A stretch of DNA of 64,000 nucleotides from Spirochaetales bacterium. GTDB lineage: Bacteria; Spirochaetota; Spirochaetia; DSM-27196; Alkalispirochaetaceae. The stretch spans positions 24,855 to 88,854 of the forward strand of contig JANQHT010000070.1 of the NCBI GenBank assembly GCA_028282545.1, given 5' to 3'. The notes under the pieces are model-generated. The model ran no database searches. It was not told the DNA's origin and worked only from the letters and a program-made list of their open reading frames with translations. This document shows positions 25,106 to 35,790 of the stretch, piece after piece (the first letter of the stretch is position 1; every line of letters starts with the position of its first letter). Position numbers and translations under genes: made by a program.

Positions 25106-25992
25106 TTGAGCACCCTCTTTACGTAGTAGAGAATAAAGATGATCAGGATTCCGAATTGGACAACCGCCAGCGTGGCCCCGCGGCCGAGATCAAAGGCGCC
25201 GGTAAACGCCGTCAGGTAGGTGTAGATCGAGAGCACCTGCACGTTGTCGGTTATCAGGTAGACCTCTTCGAACTTGTTGAAGTTCCAGATAACGCGGAGC
25301 AAAACCAGGGACCCGACGATGAAGTAGAGTTCCGGCAGTGTCACGTACCGGAACTTCTCCCATCCGTTGCAGCCGTCCAGTTCGGCCGCTTCGTAGAGCG
25401 TTTCGTCGACCGCCTGCAGGCGACTGAGGATCATCAGATAGGCGAAGGGAAAGTTCTTCCAGACGCTGAACACGATGGCAACGACGACGGCGGTGCTCGG
25501 ATTGCCGATCAAGTTGAACCGGTTCTGAACGAGGTTGAGTACTTCCACGGTCAGGTGGACGAAGATACCGTTCACCGGATCGAAGAAGAACTGCCAGGCG
25601 AACACCGTGGCGATGACGGGCGCCACGTAAGGCAGAAGGATGATACTCCGCGCGAGCCACCGGAGCGGAAACTCCCGGTTCATGACCATGGCGACGATCA
25701 GGCCAAAGATGACCGTCCCCAGAACGGAAAAAATGACGTAGATCACCGTTGTCCAGACCGCGCCCCAGAAATTGCCGTCGGTAATGACCTCGACGTGATT
25801 TTCGAATCCGGTGAAGACGTTGTTTCCAGACAGGCTGACGTCGAAAAAACTCAGGTAGACGTTATAGATGATCGGGTAGAGAACGAGCCCGGCGATTACG
25901 ATGACCGCCGGCAGAACCAAGGCCCAGCCGAGTCTCGCTTCCCGTTCCTTGGGCGAAAGCACGCGCGGGACCGTCAGATCGATAGTTGCCAT
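25099..25992 (-). CDS. CUT1 sugar ABC permease (MalF type)
   Basis: The 297-residue protein has about six membrane segments (ALVLPAVIVIAGLVLYPIIY first). Its EAA loop is DETLYEAAELDGCNGWEKFR, followed by YVTLPEL. It forms the membrane channel with the MalG-type protein encoded immediately downstream. A terminator-like hairpin separates it from the binding-protein gene upstream, which would lower permease expression relative to binding protein. Confidence 0.9.
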   Translation of the reverse strand: MATIDLTVPRVLSPKEREARLGWALVLPAVIVIAGLVLYPIIYNVYLSFFDVSLSGNNVFTGFENHVEVITDGNFWGAVWTTVIYVIFSVLGTVIFGLIVAMVMNREFPLRWLARSIILLPYVAPVIATVFAWQFFFDPVNGIFVHLTVEVLNLVQNRFNLIGNPSTAVVVAIVFSVWKNFPFAYLMILSRLQAVDETLYEAAELDGCNGWEKFRYVTLPELYFIVGSLVLLRVIWNFNKFEEVYLITDNVQVLSIYTYLTAFTGAFDLGRGATLAVVQFGILIIFILYYVKRVLKW

Positions 25993-26005
25993 AGGGTTTC
26001 CTCGA

Positions 26006-26042
26006 AGAAAAACGGCCGGGACGGATACACCGCCCCGGCCGT
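26006..26042 (-). terminator. Intercistronic terminator-like hairpin
   Basis: On the minus strand ACGGCCGGG pairs with CCCGGCCGT (26034-26042 with 26012-26020) and is followed by TTTTTCTTC. It lies between the binding-protein gene and the permeases, consistent with partial termination. Confidence 0.7.
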
Positions 26043-26054
26043 GAAGTGCCGATG

Positions 26055-27458
26055 TTACATGCTGTCGATGACGTCCTGCATGGCGGCTTCGGCCTCCGCC
26101 ATGGCAGCGTCGATATCCGCACCTTCCTGGGTGATCGAATAGAGCATCTGTGGAATGATCTGCCGTTCGAAGATGACGCTGGCCGCTTCAATGCGCTTGC
26201 CGTCGACGATACCAAAGGACTCGATGCTGCCGAGTCCGCTGATGATCTCTTCGAGCTTTTCACCGCCGTAGTTGGAGTACACCCCCTTGGGGTCGTTCAG
26301 GAACCGCGCGTTGGCGGCCATTTCGGGAACAACCGGGTTCATGCCGCCCGGCGCCATGTGGAGATAGGTCACGTAGGCGTTGGGCGTGAACAGATAGGTC
26401 AGGAACCGCTTCGCCGCTTCAGTCTTGGCTGGATCGCCGTGGTCGAAGAGCGTCATCGAAACGATCACGCCGTAGCCGGCGTCACGTTCGTTCGTGACGA
26501 TCGGTGCAAGGCGCGTGTTGTTAACGAGTTCAGGATCGAACGCCGTCCCGCTGAGGTCGGCGAAGTTGTCACTCGTGAGGCTCCCGGCCGCGACGTCTTC
26601 AATCGCAAGGTCGTCCATGATGTACGTGCTGTAGAAGAACATCGCCATCTTGCCCTGCAGGTAGTAGTCGCGGGCGCGCCACGTCTGTGGTCCGGGGGGA
26701 GTGTATTGGGCGAGTTCGGCGTAGTACTCGATCGCCTCTTTCATCTCTGGGCTGTTGAAAATCAGATTTCCGTTGCGGTCAAAGAGACCGGCGCCGTTGG
26801 AGCGGGCAAACTGCGTAAAGACCTGCTCCGTGTACGCTTCAGCTTTTGTTCCAACCAATATGCCATATTGGTTGTCGCCGGGGTCGTTGAAATACGCAGC
26901 CGCCGAGAGTATGTCATCCCAGGTGCGGGGTTCGTCGAGGCCGGCCTCCTCGAACCAGTCCGCACGATACCAGATGCCCTGTATCCAACCGTGGTACGGA
27001 ACCGCGTAGTAGTCGCCTGCACCGGTACCGACCATGCGGAGCGCTCCCTGGTAGAAACGGTCTTCGCCGTAGGATTCGATGAAATCGGTGATCCCGGCTA
27101 CGTCGATAACGCCTTCCGCCCCGAGGGCGACGGCTGTCTCTGCGCCGAACTCGGCGAGAGCCGGCAGGGTGCCCGATGCGGCTGCGGCTGCGACTTGGGT
27201 AGACATGTCGTTTTCGTCCACCGGCACAACCTTGATCGTGATGTTCGGGTTCAGCGCCTCAAACGTATCTACCAGAACCTGGATCGTAGCCTGTCGATCG
27301 GACTGCGTCTGGGTGGTCCAAAACTCGATCTCCACCGGTCCGGACATCTGCTGCCCCATGACCGCAGTCTGTCCCTCCTCGACTCCGGCGGCAAAGAGTG
27401 ATGTGGTGACCAGACCCAGGATCGCGACCAGGGCCAGCATTCGATTGAATATCTGCAT
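26055..27458 (-). CDS. Sugar ABC transporter binding protein (CUT1, MalE-like)
   Basis: The 467-residue protein has a signal peptide ending TSLFAAG and then an extracellular solute-binding family 1 fold: VEIEFWTTQTQSDRQATIQVL, ANGTL-like ligand loops, WDDILSAAAYF, and KRFLTYLFTPNAYVTYLHMAPGGMNPV near the C-terminus. ATG 27458 is chosen because GGAGGTGCGT precedes it and the signal peptide begins at once. The ligand is probably an oligosaccharide, as for most of the family. It is the first gene of the transporter operon and is preceded by two operator-like palindromes. Confidence 0.9.
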   Translation of the reverse strand: MQIFNRMLALVAILGLVTTSLFAAGVEEGQTAVMGQQMSGPVEIEFWTTQTQSDRQATIQVLVDTFEALNPNITIKVVPVDENDMSTQVAAAAASGTLPALAEFGAETAVALGAEGVIDVAGITDFIESYGEDRFYQGALRMVGTGAGDYYAVPYHGWIQGIWYRADWFEEAGLDEPRTWDDILSAAAYFNDPGDNQYGILVGTKAEAYTEQVFTQFARSNGAGLFDRNGNLIFNSPEMKEAIEYYAELAQYTPPGPQTWRARDYYLQGKMAMFFYSTYIMDDLAIEDVAAGSLTSDNFADLSGTAFDPELVNNTRLAPIVTNERDAGYGVIVSMTLFDHGDPAKTEAAKRFLTYLFTPNAYVTYLHMAPGGMNPVVPEMAANARFLNDPKGVYSNYGGEKLEEIISGLGSIESFGIVDGKRIEAASVIFERQIIPQMLYSITQEGADIDAAMAEAEAAMQDVIDSM

Positions 27459-27519
27459 ACGCACCTCCACTTTTTGCGCCCTCTCCGGCGCAAACCGCCG
27501 GAGGCGGGCTTCCATTAGG

Positions 27520-27553
27520 TTAACCAGTTACTCTACCTTGGTAAACCGGTTAA
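27520..27553. promoter_or_regulatory. Two LacI-type operator-like palindromes
   Basis: TAAACCGGTTAA (27542-27553) is a near-palindrome centred on CG, the usual LacI-family form. TTAACCAGTTAC (27520-27531) is a weaker copy, centred 22 bp away, two helical turns. They lie between the sugar binding-protein gene and the divergent AraC-GyrI gene. No LacI-family gene is in the window. Confidence 0.45.
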
Positions 27554-27613
27554 GGTCAAACGCCTCACCGGCGTTCAGCGGTTCTCGTTCCGACCGGTGT
27601 ATAATCCCATTCC

Positions 27614-28552
27614 GTGAACCGTACGCATCGCGAATACATACAACGAATCAATCGAGTCATGGACTACGTGGACCGCCACCTGGCCGACCCTCTCCCGCTG
27701 GATACACTGGCGGAAGTTGCGACCTTCTCCAAGTATCACTTCCATCGCATATTCTTCGCGCTCCGCGGCGAGACTCCAGGGCAGTTCATTCAACGACTTC
27801 GCCTGGAACGAGCGGCGCGTTCCCTGCTGACGGATCGGGACGCCTCGGTCACGGAGGTGGCCTTTGACTCCGGTTTTTCCGACGCCGCCGCCTTTTCGCG
27901 GGCTTTCAAGAACGCTTTTGGTACGTCACCGTCGGCGTACCGGGAAGAACGCAGCAATCTGAGCATGACGGACCGCAACGCCGGCAAGGCGAACAGAGCT
28001 GGGTCCTCTTACGATGGAGGCAACTCGATGCTGAATATGGAACCGATTCTCGCTTCGGAGGTTTCGGTGGTGGAGAAACCGGAGACGACGGTGGCGTACG
28101 TGCGTCACACGGGCCCCTACATGGGGGACGAGCAGCTCTTCCAGCGATTGTACAAAACGCTCTATACCTGGGCGGGGCCACGCAATTTGGTCCAACGGGG
28201 AGTGACTGAGGATCTGATCATCTGCCACGACGATCCGGAAATGGTGGAGGCCGAGAAACAGCGCGTCAGCTGTTGTATCTCCGTCCCGCCGGGCACGCCG
28301 GTGGAGGGGGAGATCGGCAAAATGGTGATTGACGCGGGCACATACGTAGAAGCGAGGTTTACGATCGACGCGACGCAGTTTGCCGGCGCCTGGAACTGGG
28401 TGTACGGTGTCTGGCTCCCCGAGAGCGGTTACCAACCGGATGACCGCTACTGTTACGAAAAGTACCCGGACCACGAACCGGAAAATGAGATAGACGGAAC
28501 GATAGGGCACACCTGTGTCGTGGATATCTGCGTTCCGGTGAAACCGTTGTAG
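27614..28552 (+). CDS. AraC-family regulator with GyrI-like effector domain
   Basis: The 312-residue protein has an N-terminal AraC DNA-binding domain (residues ~8-112: LDTLAEVATFSKYHFHRIFF and VTEVAFDSGFSDAAAFSRAF). A linker leads to a C-terminal GyrI/SbmC-type effector-binding domain (residues ~150-310: VVEKPETTVAYVRHTGPYMG, AFxxWxYGxWLP-like end). This layout is that of Rob/SoxS-related multidrug-type regulators that bind bulky hydrophobic ligands. GTG 27614 is the start used. It is divergent from the sugar transporter; control of that operon is possible but unproven. Confidence 0.88.
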   Translation: MNRTHREYIQRINRVMDYVDRHLADPLPLDTLAEVATFSKYHFHRIFFALRGETPGQFIQRLRLERAARSLLTDRDASVTEVAFDSGFSDAAAFSRAFKNAFGTSPSAYREERSNLSMTDRNAGKANRAGSSYDGGNSMLNMEPILASEVSVVEKPETTVAYVRHTGPYMGDEQLFQRLYKTLYTWAGPRNLVQRGVTEDLIICHDDPEMVEAEKQRVSCCISVPPGTPVEGEIGKMVIDAGTYVEARFTIDATQFAGAWNWVYGVWLPESGYQPDDRYCYEKYPDHEPENEIDGTIGHTCVVDICVPVKPL

Positions 28553-28623
28553 CGGGTGGGGCACACGGGTGCTGTAGTTTCGCACCGGAAGTATACACCG
28601 ACCGACCATGCTATAGTTGAGCG

Positions 28624-29244
28624 ATGCCGGTTCGCAAAGCCGCGATGACCGTCGTGTCGGTTCTGTCGCTTTTCATTCTTGCCGCCCTCCCAGGCTGGAC
28701 ACAGACGAGCACGGGCTTCACCGTATCGGTCCGGGGTGGAGTGCCGCAGCCGGAGAACGAGTTTATTGAGCGAGGCGTGGTTGGCGGCATGGTCGGCTAC
28801 CGAACGCCCCGGGCTCTGCTCTTCGCCGTCGATTTCCTCTACGCCGGGAAGGACTACTACTACTTCGAGAAGGGCCGGTGGTCGGAAGGAGTCGAGTGGT
28901 CCCAGGTGCCCGCGGGCGTGAGCGGCCGCTCCGACTGGATCTTCTACCGGTCACGAAACGTTCTCTCCCCGTCGGTCGGTGCGTCCTTGCCCCTCGGCGC
29001 AGTGGGTGTGTACGCCACGGCGGGTGTGAACTTCTCCTTTGTCGTGCTCTCCGACGCCCGCGATGCATATCCGGGGTTTGCCGCGGCTGCGGAAAGATCG
29101 CCGGCGTCGGTCGTTCCCGTGGTTCGGGGCGGCCTCCGTTGGCCGGCACGGTCGCTCTTTGGTTTTCAGCTCGAGTACAGTTGGTCCCGGGATGATGCGG
29201 TCATCATATTCGGCGCAGTGTTCGACAGCGGGGGGAGTTCGTGA
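28624..29244 (+). CDS. Predicted small outer-membrane beta-barrel protein
   Basis: The 206-residue protein has a signal peptide (VVSVLSLFILAALPGWTQ). It then has amphipathic strands such as FTVSVRGGVPQPE, GGMVGYRTPRALLFAVDFLY and GVYATAGVNFSFVV, ending in FQLEYSWSRDDAVIIFGAVF. This pattern suits an 8-stranded barrel of the OmpA/OmpX size. The stop overlaps the start of the next gene (GTGA), so the two are coupled. The function is unknown. Confidence 0.6.
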   Translation: MPVRKAAMTVVSVLSLFILAALPGWTQTSTGFTVSVRGGVPQPENEFIERGVVGGMVGYRTPRALLFAVDFLYAGKDYYYFEKGRWSEGVEWSQVPAGVSGRSDWIFYRSRNVLSPSVGASLPLGAVGVYATAGVNFSFVVLSDARDAYPGFAAAAERSPASVVPVVRGGLRWPARSLFGFQLEYSWSRDDAVIIFGAVFDSGGSS

Positions 29245-29972
29245 GAACCCTGGGTTCCACTATTGCCCTCGCCGCAGCGATCGCGGCTCTTGTTGGCTGT
29301 TCCGCCGTTATCGAAGCGATTCTTCTTCCCGATGCACCGTCGTCACTGGCGGCAACGGATGGGGAATACGGCGATTCGATCGTGCTGACCTGGAACGCAC
29401 CGGACGCCACGGACGACAGCGGCAATGAGCGTACCGTGTCCCATTACGAGATCGACCGGTCCCCGGGGTTTTCGCTTTTTACTCCGACCTCGACGTTTGA
29501 CGACGGGACCTCCTGGAGCGATGACGACGTATCGGTGGGAACACTCTACAGGTACCGCGTCCGGGCTGTTTTCGACGATTCACTCGGCTCGGACCGCTCC
29601 AACTACTCGGTGTCGGACACGGGGTTCGCCATGGACGCCGTGGCGGTTCGGCTGCACCCGACGCCGGCCGTCTACCAGTACGCCCTCGACGACGACGGCT
29701 GGTTTTCGTTCCCCCTTCAGCGTGGGTGGCGCTACCACATTGCGGCAACCTCCGGAGCCGTTTCCGAGGAGACGGTGACGCTTCTCTACGGTTCATCTCT
29801 CACGGTAATCCCCGGGAGCGCCCGGGAGACAACGACGGTAACCACCAAGGGGGGCTTGGACATTCCCGCGGTCGCCTTCACTGCGCCTGACTCCGAGACG
29901 GTCTACGTCCACGTTCAAGGCCCGCCGACCGGGGCCGGTTCCGTGGCGTTCCTCTACGGGTACGACGAATAG
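29241..29972 (+). CDS. Lipoprotein with fibronectin type III-like domain
   Basis: The 243-residue protein has a lipobox at AALVGCSAV. A domain of about 90 residues follows (residues ~32-120) starting PDAPSSLAATDGEYGDSIVLTW, with YEIDRSPG and YRYRVRAVF, the strand pattern of fibronectin III. The C-terminal half is beta-rich and unassigned. It is coupled to the barrel gene upstream by a GTGA overlap. A surface or periplasmic scaffold role is likely but not shown. Confidence 0.7.
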   Translation: MRTLGSTIALAAAIAALVGCSAVIEAILLPDAPSSLAATDGEYGDSIVLTWNAPDATDDSGNERTVSHYEIDRSPGFSLFTPTSTFDDGTSWSDDDVSVGTLYRYRVRAVFDDSLGSDRSNYSVSDTGFAMDAVAVRLHPTPAVYQYALDDDGWFSFPLQRGWRYHIAATSGAVSEETVTLLYGSSLTVIPGSARETTTVTTKGGLDIPAVAFTAPDSETVYVHVQGPPTGAGSVAFLYGYDE

Positions 29973-30001
29973 CAACCGGAATCGCGGGTGGTTCCGGTTG
30001 C
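29972..30001 (+). terminator. Hairpin after the lipoprotein gene
   Basis: GCAACCGGAA pairs perfectly with TTCCGGTTGC across a 10-base loop, beginning at the stop codon. There is no T-run, so it may be a weak terminator or an mRNA-protecting structure. Confidence 0.5.
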
Positions 30002-30039
30002 GAATTCACTACATCACCGTATATAGTGCCGTTGGACCG

Positions 30040-31479
30040 ATGAACCGCATCGTTTTCGCTTCCGTCCTTACCATGATTCTCACCTTCCTCTTTCCGGCGC
30101 CGGTTCCGGCGGAAACGTTCGAAATTACCTCCATCGAATACGGGATCGTGGGGCGAACGCGCGTCTGGGCCGTAAAGGACAAGCTCCGCCTAACGGAAGG
30201 GCAGCAGTTCGCGGACCGGGATGAGCTGGAGGCGTACCTCACCGATCAGCAACAGCTCCTGATTAACGAGCGCGTACTCGACTACGCGCTGGTCGAGTAC
30301 GACGAGTCGGTGGACGATCCCGACACGGATGAACGGGAGATCCTCGTTCGTGTTGAAACGGAAGACACCTGGAACTACTTCATCCTGCCCTACTTCAAGT
30401 ACGATTCGAATACGGGTCTTCTCCTGAGCCTCCGCGGTCGCGACTACAACTTCTTCGGAACGATGAAGGAGCTGGAGATAGACCTGGACTATGAGAAGAC
30501 CGAGGATCTGGAAGACCTCGTCACAATCGCCGCCAACTTCTCAATTCCCCTGAATATCCTGGAACGCCGCTGGCGCCTGGCGATGAAACAGGAACTGGTC
30601 CTGGAAGCGGACGAAGTCGCGTACCTGTTCGACCTCGGCTTTGGGTACGACTTCGACTGGCTCTCGCAGACGTGGACGACCACGTACACCCAGAGCTATC
30701 GCTACGATTCCGACGACGAGTTCGACGACACCTCCTACTTCGGCAGTCGCGTGGACTTCGCCTCCGATATCGAAACGCCGGTGAACGTGCCGGGCTTCGG
30801 CGCCCTTCGCTATCGCCCCAACCTCTACTCGGCCACGGAGTACAAACCGGGGGGCATCAGCGACGAGCGGTCCGGCCTGCGGGTGGGGTACGAACACTCC
30901 CTCTTCGCCGGTCGTATCGACTGGATCGGGAACTATCGGAACGGTACCACCGCGCGCGTCGGCAACGACAACTCTTTCGAAACGTTTGACCAGGAGTGGT
31001 CCAACGACGTGAACTTTGCAATTGCCGGGTACCGCTCGTGGCTCAAGGCGGGCGTGAGCGGCCGGGCCAGCGGCTTCTACCTGATCACCGGCGCCGACGA
31101 AGACCAGTCGGACGCCGCCAAGGCTGCCCGGGGTGTTCTCAACGACGACATGAACGGTGACGTGGGGCTCTTTCTCAACCTGGACGCCACGGTGACGTTC
31201 TGGACGCTCCGCCCCATCTTCGAGGCGCAGGTGGGTGTGTTCTTCGACACGGCCTATGTCCGGGATACGGAGGGCGCCTTCTACGGCGATACCTCCTTTG
31301 AGGCCGAACGAGATCTACTCTTTGGAAGCGGTATCGAAGTGGTGGGGTTTCCGCTCTTTGCGCGCAGCCTCTACATTCGGGCGTCGCTCGGAAGCAACGT
31401 CCGAGCGGTACTGGACGGCGCCAACCCTCTCAGTTCTGAAGCGCGAGAGATTTTCTTCGGCCTGGGCCACCACTACTAG
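30040..31479 (+). CDS. Outer-membrane assembly-like protein, POTRA plus barrel (BamA/TamA superfamily)
   Basis: The 479-residue protein has a signal peptide (FASVLTMILTFLFPAPVPA) from ATG 30040. One POTRA-like domain follows (ITSIEYGIVGRTRVWAVKDKL and ILVRVETEDTWNYFILPYF). After it comes a long barrel-like region with strands such as NTGLLLSLRGRDYNFFGTMK and a terminal strand ending IFFGLGHHY. A single POTRA with barrel is shorter than BamA, so a surface-antigen relative or assembly accessory is more likely than the essential BamA. It stands alone, converging on metF. Confidence 0.65.
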   Translation: MNRIVFASVLTMILTFLFPAPVPAETFEITSIEYGIVGRTRVWAVKDKLRLTEGQQFADRDELEAYLTDQQQLLINERVLDYALVEYDESVDDPDTDEREILVRVETEDTWNYFILPYFKYDSNTGLLLSLRGRDYNFFGTMKELEIDLDYEKTEDLEDLVTIAANFSIPLNILERRWRLAMKQELVLEADEVAYLFDLGFGYDFDWLSQTWTTTYTQSYRYDSDDEFDDTSYFGSRVDFASDIETPVNVPGFGALRYRPNLYSATEYKPGGISDERSGLRVGYEHSLFAGRIDWIGNYRNGTTARVGNDNSFETFDQEWSNDVNFAIAGYRSWLKAGVSGRASGFYLITGADEDQSDAAKAARGVLNDDMNGDVGLFLNLDATVTFWTLRPIFEAQVGVFFDTAYVRDTEGAFYGDTSFEAERDLLFGSGIEVVGFPLFARSLYIRASLGSNVRAVLDGANPLSSEAREIFFGLGHHY

Positions 31480-31500
31480 GCGCGGCCCGGGTGCGCTCTC

Positions 31501-32466
31501 TCACACGGTTTGATAGTTCTCGATTCCCAGGTTTCGGCAGATCTGGATCGTCGCCGTGGAGTGATTGAGCGTGTAGAGGTGCACGCCGGGAACGTCCCGG
31601 TAGAGCAGGTCCGCCACCTGGGCCGTGGCCCAGTGCGTTCCAACCCGTGCAACCGCCTCATCGTCGGCGGCTCTGGTAACGGCCCGCACCAGGGGTGCCG
31701 GGAACCGCGCACCGGCCGCGAGGTCCGCCATACGTTCCATGCTCGACCGGCTTGCCACCGGCATTATCCCCGGTACGATCGGCACCTCGATTCCCGCCAG
31801 GCGGGCGCGGTCGACGAAGTCGAAGTAGTCACGATTCTCGAAGAAGAGCTGCGTGACGACGTAGTCCGCGCCGGCATCGATCTTCGCCTTGAGATACTCC
31901 ATCTCCCGCAGGCGGTTGGGTGTCGCCGGATGGCCTTCGGGAAATCCGGCAACACCGATGCTGAACTCCGGGTAGTTCTCTCGGACAAAGGCCACTAGGT
32001 CCGCGGCGTGGGGAAATACGTCGGCGGAGGGTGAGTCGGGATCGGCGGGGGGCTGTTCGTCGGTGGGGGCGTCGGTGGTCCGGTCGGGACCGTTCGTCGT
32101 AGCGGATATGGGCGGATCTCCCCGCAGAGCCAGGACATTGACAACACCGCTGTCCCGGTATTCGTCGAGGATCGATCGGATCTCCTCCCGGGACGATCCG
32201 ACGCAGGTGAGGTGGGCAACAACGGTGAGCCCGAAGTCACTCTGGATCGTCGTTACGAGATCGTGGGTACGGGTGCGTGTTGAGCCGCCGGCACCGTAGG
32301 TGACGCTCACGTAGGCGGGATACAGGGGGAGAAAGTCATCACGGATCGCCTTGGCCAGCCGCGCCCATCCCCGATCGGTCTTTGGCGGGAAGAACTCGAA
32401 GCTGAAGAGCGTGGTGTCGGATGCGAAGAGATCGGCTACGCGTTGTGCGCCGGCGGTGCGCCCCAT
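31501..32466 (-). CDS. metF: 5,10-methylenetetrahydrofolate reductase
   Basis: The 321-residue TIM-barrel flavoenzyme reduces methylene-THF to methyl-THF for methionine synthesis. It shows FSFEFFPPKTDRGW with the catalytic Glu, YVSVTYGAGGSTR, HLTCVGSSREEI, VLALRGDPP, and YVVTQLFFENRDYFDFVDRA. An acidic Pro/Asp/Thr-rich insertion of about 30 residues follows LRGDPP and is not normal for the family. It is the last gene of the ahcY-metK-metF run, 15 bases after metK. Confidence 0.95.
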   Translation of the reverse strand: MGRTAGAQRVADLFASDTTLFSFEFFPPKTDRGWARLAKAIRDDFLPLYPAYVSVTYGAGGSTRTRTHDLVTTIQSDFGLTVVAHLTCVGSSREEIRSILDEYRDSGVVNVLALRGDPPISATTNGPDRTTDAPTDEQPPADPDSPSADVFPHAADLVAFVRENYPEFSIGVAGFPEGHPATPNRLREMEYLKAKIDAGADYVVTQLFFENRDYFDFVDRARLAGIEVPIVPGIMPVASRSSMERMADLAAGARFPAPLVRAVTRAADDEAVARVGTHWATAQVADLLYRDVPGVHLYTLNHSTATIQICRNLGIENYQTV

Positions 32467-32481
32467 CGCTCCGTGTCCGCG

Positions 32482-33651
32482 CTATCCGGCAGCGCGCTGC
32501 AGTTCGTCGACGCGGTTGGTCCTCTCCCAAGAGAAGATGTCGCGTCCGAAGTGCCCGTACGTGGAGGTTGCACTGTAGATCGGTTTTTTGAGATCCAGCG
32601 TCTTCACGATACCCGCCGGCGTCAGATCGAAGCACGTGGTGATCGCCGCTTCGATGCGCTCCTCCGGAACGGTGGCCGTGTCGAAGCTGTCCACCATGAC
32701 GCTCACGGGAAAGGGCACTCCGATCGCGTAGGCAAGCTGGACCTCGCACCGCGTGGCAAGCCCGGCGGCGACGACGTTTTTTGCCACGTAACGCGCCATG
32801 TACGCCGCCGACCGGTCCACCTTGGAGGGGTCCTTCCCGCTGAAGGCGCCGCCGCCGTGGCGTCCCATGCCGCCGTAGGTATCCACGATGACCTTGCGTC
32901 CCGTGAGACCGCTGTCGCCGTGGGGACCGCCGATGACAAATCGCCCGGTGGGATTCACAAAATAGCGCGTCGTGTCGCCCAGGAGGTTCGTCGGCTCCAG
33001 GACGGGCTTCACGATGCGCTCGACGATGTCGTGCTCGAGCTGATCGTGGCCCACTTCCGGGTCGTGCTGGTGGCTGACGACCACGGTGTCGATCCGGACC
33101 GGTGCACCCTGGTCGTACTCGACCGTCACCTGGCTCTTTGAGTCGGGTCGCAGCCAGGGGATCTCACCCTGTTTGCGCGCCTCGGCCGCCCGGAGTAGGA
33201 TCTTGTGGGCCAGCATGATGGGAGCCGGCATGAGTTCCGGCGTCTCGTCACAGGCGTAGCCGAACATCATTCCCTGATCGCCGGCGCCCTGTTGACCGGT
33301 GAACTCCTGGACGCCCGTTCCGTCCACGCCCTGGGCGATGTCTGCACTCTGGGAGTGAATGGCGTTGAGGACGCTCATCGATTCGTAGTCGAGGCCGTAG
33401 GCCGGATCATCGTAGCCGATACGCTTGGCAACGCCCCGAGCGATCTCCTGAATGCCCACGTACGTGTCGGTGGTGATCTCCCCGCCCACCAGGATGAGGC
33501 CCGTGGTGGTGAAGGTTTCGCAGGCGACGCGGCTCTCAGGGTCTTCCTTGAGACACGCGTCCAATACGGCGTCGCTCACCTGGTCGGCAAGCTTATCCGG
33601 GTGCCCTTCGCTGACGCTTTCGGACGTAAACAGATGTTTCCGGATGCTCAT
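32482..33651 (-). CDS. metK: S-adenosylmethionine synthetase
   Basis: The 389-residue protein carries the family signatures [22 protein letters not shown], the hexapeptide-like [12 protein letters not shown], and [19 protein letters not shown] (P-loop GGGAFSGKD). It makes SAM from methionine and ATP. It sits between ahcY and metF, so synthesis, recycling and methyl donation for the methyl cycle are co-located. A stem-loop lies just upstream of its start in the ahcY-metK gap. Confidence 0.97.
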   Translation of the reverse strand: MSIRKHLFTSESVSEGHPDKLADQVSDAVLDACLKEDPESRVACETFTTTGLILVGGEITTDTYVGIQEIARGVAKRIGYDDPAYGLDYESMSVLNAIHSQSADIAQGVDGTGVQEFTGQQGAGDQGMMFGYACDETPELMPAPIMLAHKILLRAAEARKQGEIPWLRPDSKSQVTVEYDQGAPVRIDTVVVSHQHDPEVGHDQLEHDIVERIVKPVLEPTNLLGDTTRYFVNPTGRFVIGGPHGDSGLTGRKVIVDTYGGMGRHGGGAFSGKDPSKVDRSAAYMARYVAKNVVAAGLATRCEVQLAYAIGVPFPVSVMVDSFDTATVPEERIEAAITTCFDLTPAGIVKTLDLKKPIYSATSTYGHFGRDIFSWERTNRVDELQRAAG

Positions 33652-33674
33652 CGTTGTTCCATCTCCTCATCTGG

Positions 33675-33709
33675 TGGGTTCGCGGTAGTTAGGCTCCGGA
33701 CCGCGAACC
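33675..33709 (-). promoter_or_regulatory. Stem-loop in the ahcY-metK gap
   Basis: GGGTTCGCGGT (33675-33685) pairs perfectly with ACCGCGAACCC (33699-33709) around a 13-base loop. It ends 24 bases before the metK start on the minus strand. No T-run follows, so it is more like a leader element or processing site than a terminator. I do not recognise a known SAM or SAH riboswitch. Confidence 0.5.
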
Positions 33710-33769
33710 CTGGCCGGGACCAGCGTGGCGCCGGCCGGCCTCGTGTGCGGCAATAAGTGTCATTATGTA

Positions 33770-35227
<1,458 letters not shown>

Positions 35228-35276
35228 AACGCTCTCCAGTGTAGCGAATTATCGGAGGAAAAACAAAGCCGGCGCA

Positions 35277-35322
35277 CCCGTTACCCCCCGTCTATGACTG
35301 AGAATGGCTTCCCGGTAACGGG
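35277..35322 (-). promoter_or_regulatory. Long stem-loop between gcvH and ahcY
   Basis: CCCGTTACC pairs with GGTAACGGG around a 28-base loop. On the minus strand it is followed ten bases later by TTTGTTTTT. It could end gcvH transcription or structure the ahcY leader. It does not resemble a riboswitch I know. Confidence 0.45.
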
Positions 35323-35384
35323 CACACTGTGCCACAGACCGGTCGTGTCCTTTCGGTCGCGTCCTTCCGCGCCTGATTCACCGG

Positions 35385-35774
35385 TCAGTCGCCCGGCGAT
35401 TCCGTATACGCCCTGTAGGCGGCGGCATCCATCAGCGCGTCGTACTCGGAGGGATCGGTGGGTTTGAATTTGATCATCCACCCTTCGTCGAAGGGCGCTT
35501 CGTTCACTTTCTCCGGCTCGTCTTCGAGGACCGCGTTCACGGCAACGATTTCGCCGCCCATGGGCATGTAGAGGTCGCTTGCCGCCTTGACACTTTCCAC
35601 CGCGCCGAAGATCTCGCCCTTGCCCAGCGTTGTTCCCACTTCGGGAACCTGGACGAACACCACGTCGCCCAGTTCATCCTGGGCGTAGTCCGTGATGCCA
35701 ACCACCACGAGGTCTTCATCCTTACGCGCCCACTCGTGGCTTTGCTGGTACCTAACACCTTCGTTAAAAACCAT
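35385..35774 (-). CDS. gcvH: Glycine cleavage system H protein
   Basis: The 129-residue protein has YQQSHEWARKDEDLVVVGIT, YAQDELGDVVFVQVPEVGTT, and IFGAVESVKAASDLYMPMGG, whose Lys carries lipoate. The length and fold fit GcvH, which shuttles the aminomethyl group between P, T and L proteins. No gcvP, gcvT or lipoylation gene is adjacent, so it is a stand-alone copy here. GGAGGACGAG lies just before ATG 35774. Confidence 0.95.
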   Translation of the reverse strand: MVFNEGVRYQQSHEWARKDEDLVVVGITDYAQDELGDVVFVQVPEVGTTLGKGEIFGAVESVKAASDLYMPMGGEIVAVNAVLEDEPEKVNEAPFDEGWMIKFKPTDPSEYDALMDAAAYRAYTESPGD

Positions 35775-35790
35775 CTCGTCCTCCTGATGT

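Noticed and set aside
24134..27401. Very long plus-strand frames opposite the CUT1 transporter genes
   Set aside because: They are antisense to clear permease and binding-protein genes and are Arg/His/Glu-rich shadow frames.
35228..35384. SAH riboswitch upstream of ahcY
   Set aside because: The position is right but I could not find the conserved core of the known SAH or SAM classes; only an unclassified stem-loop is supported.
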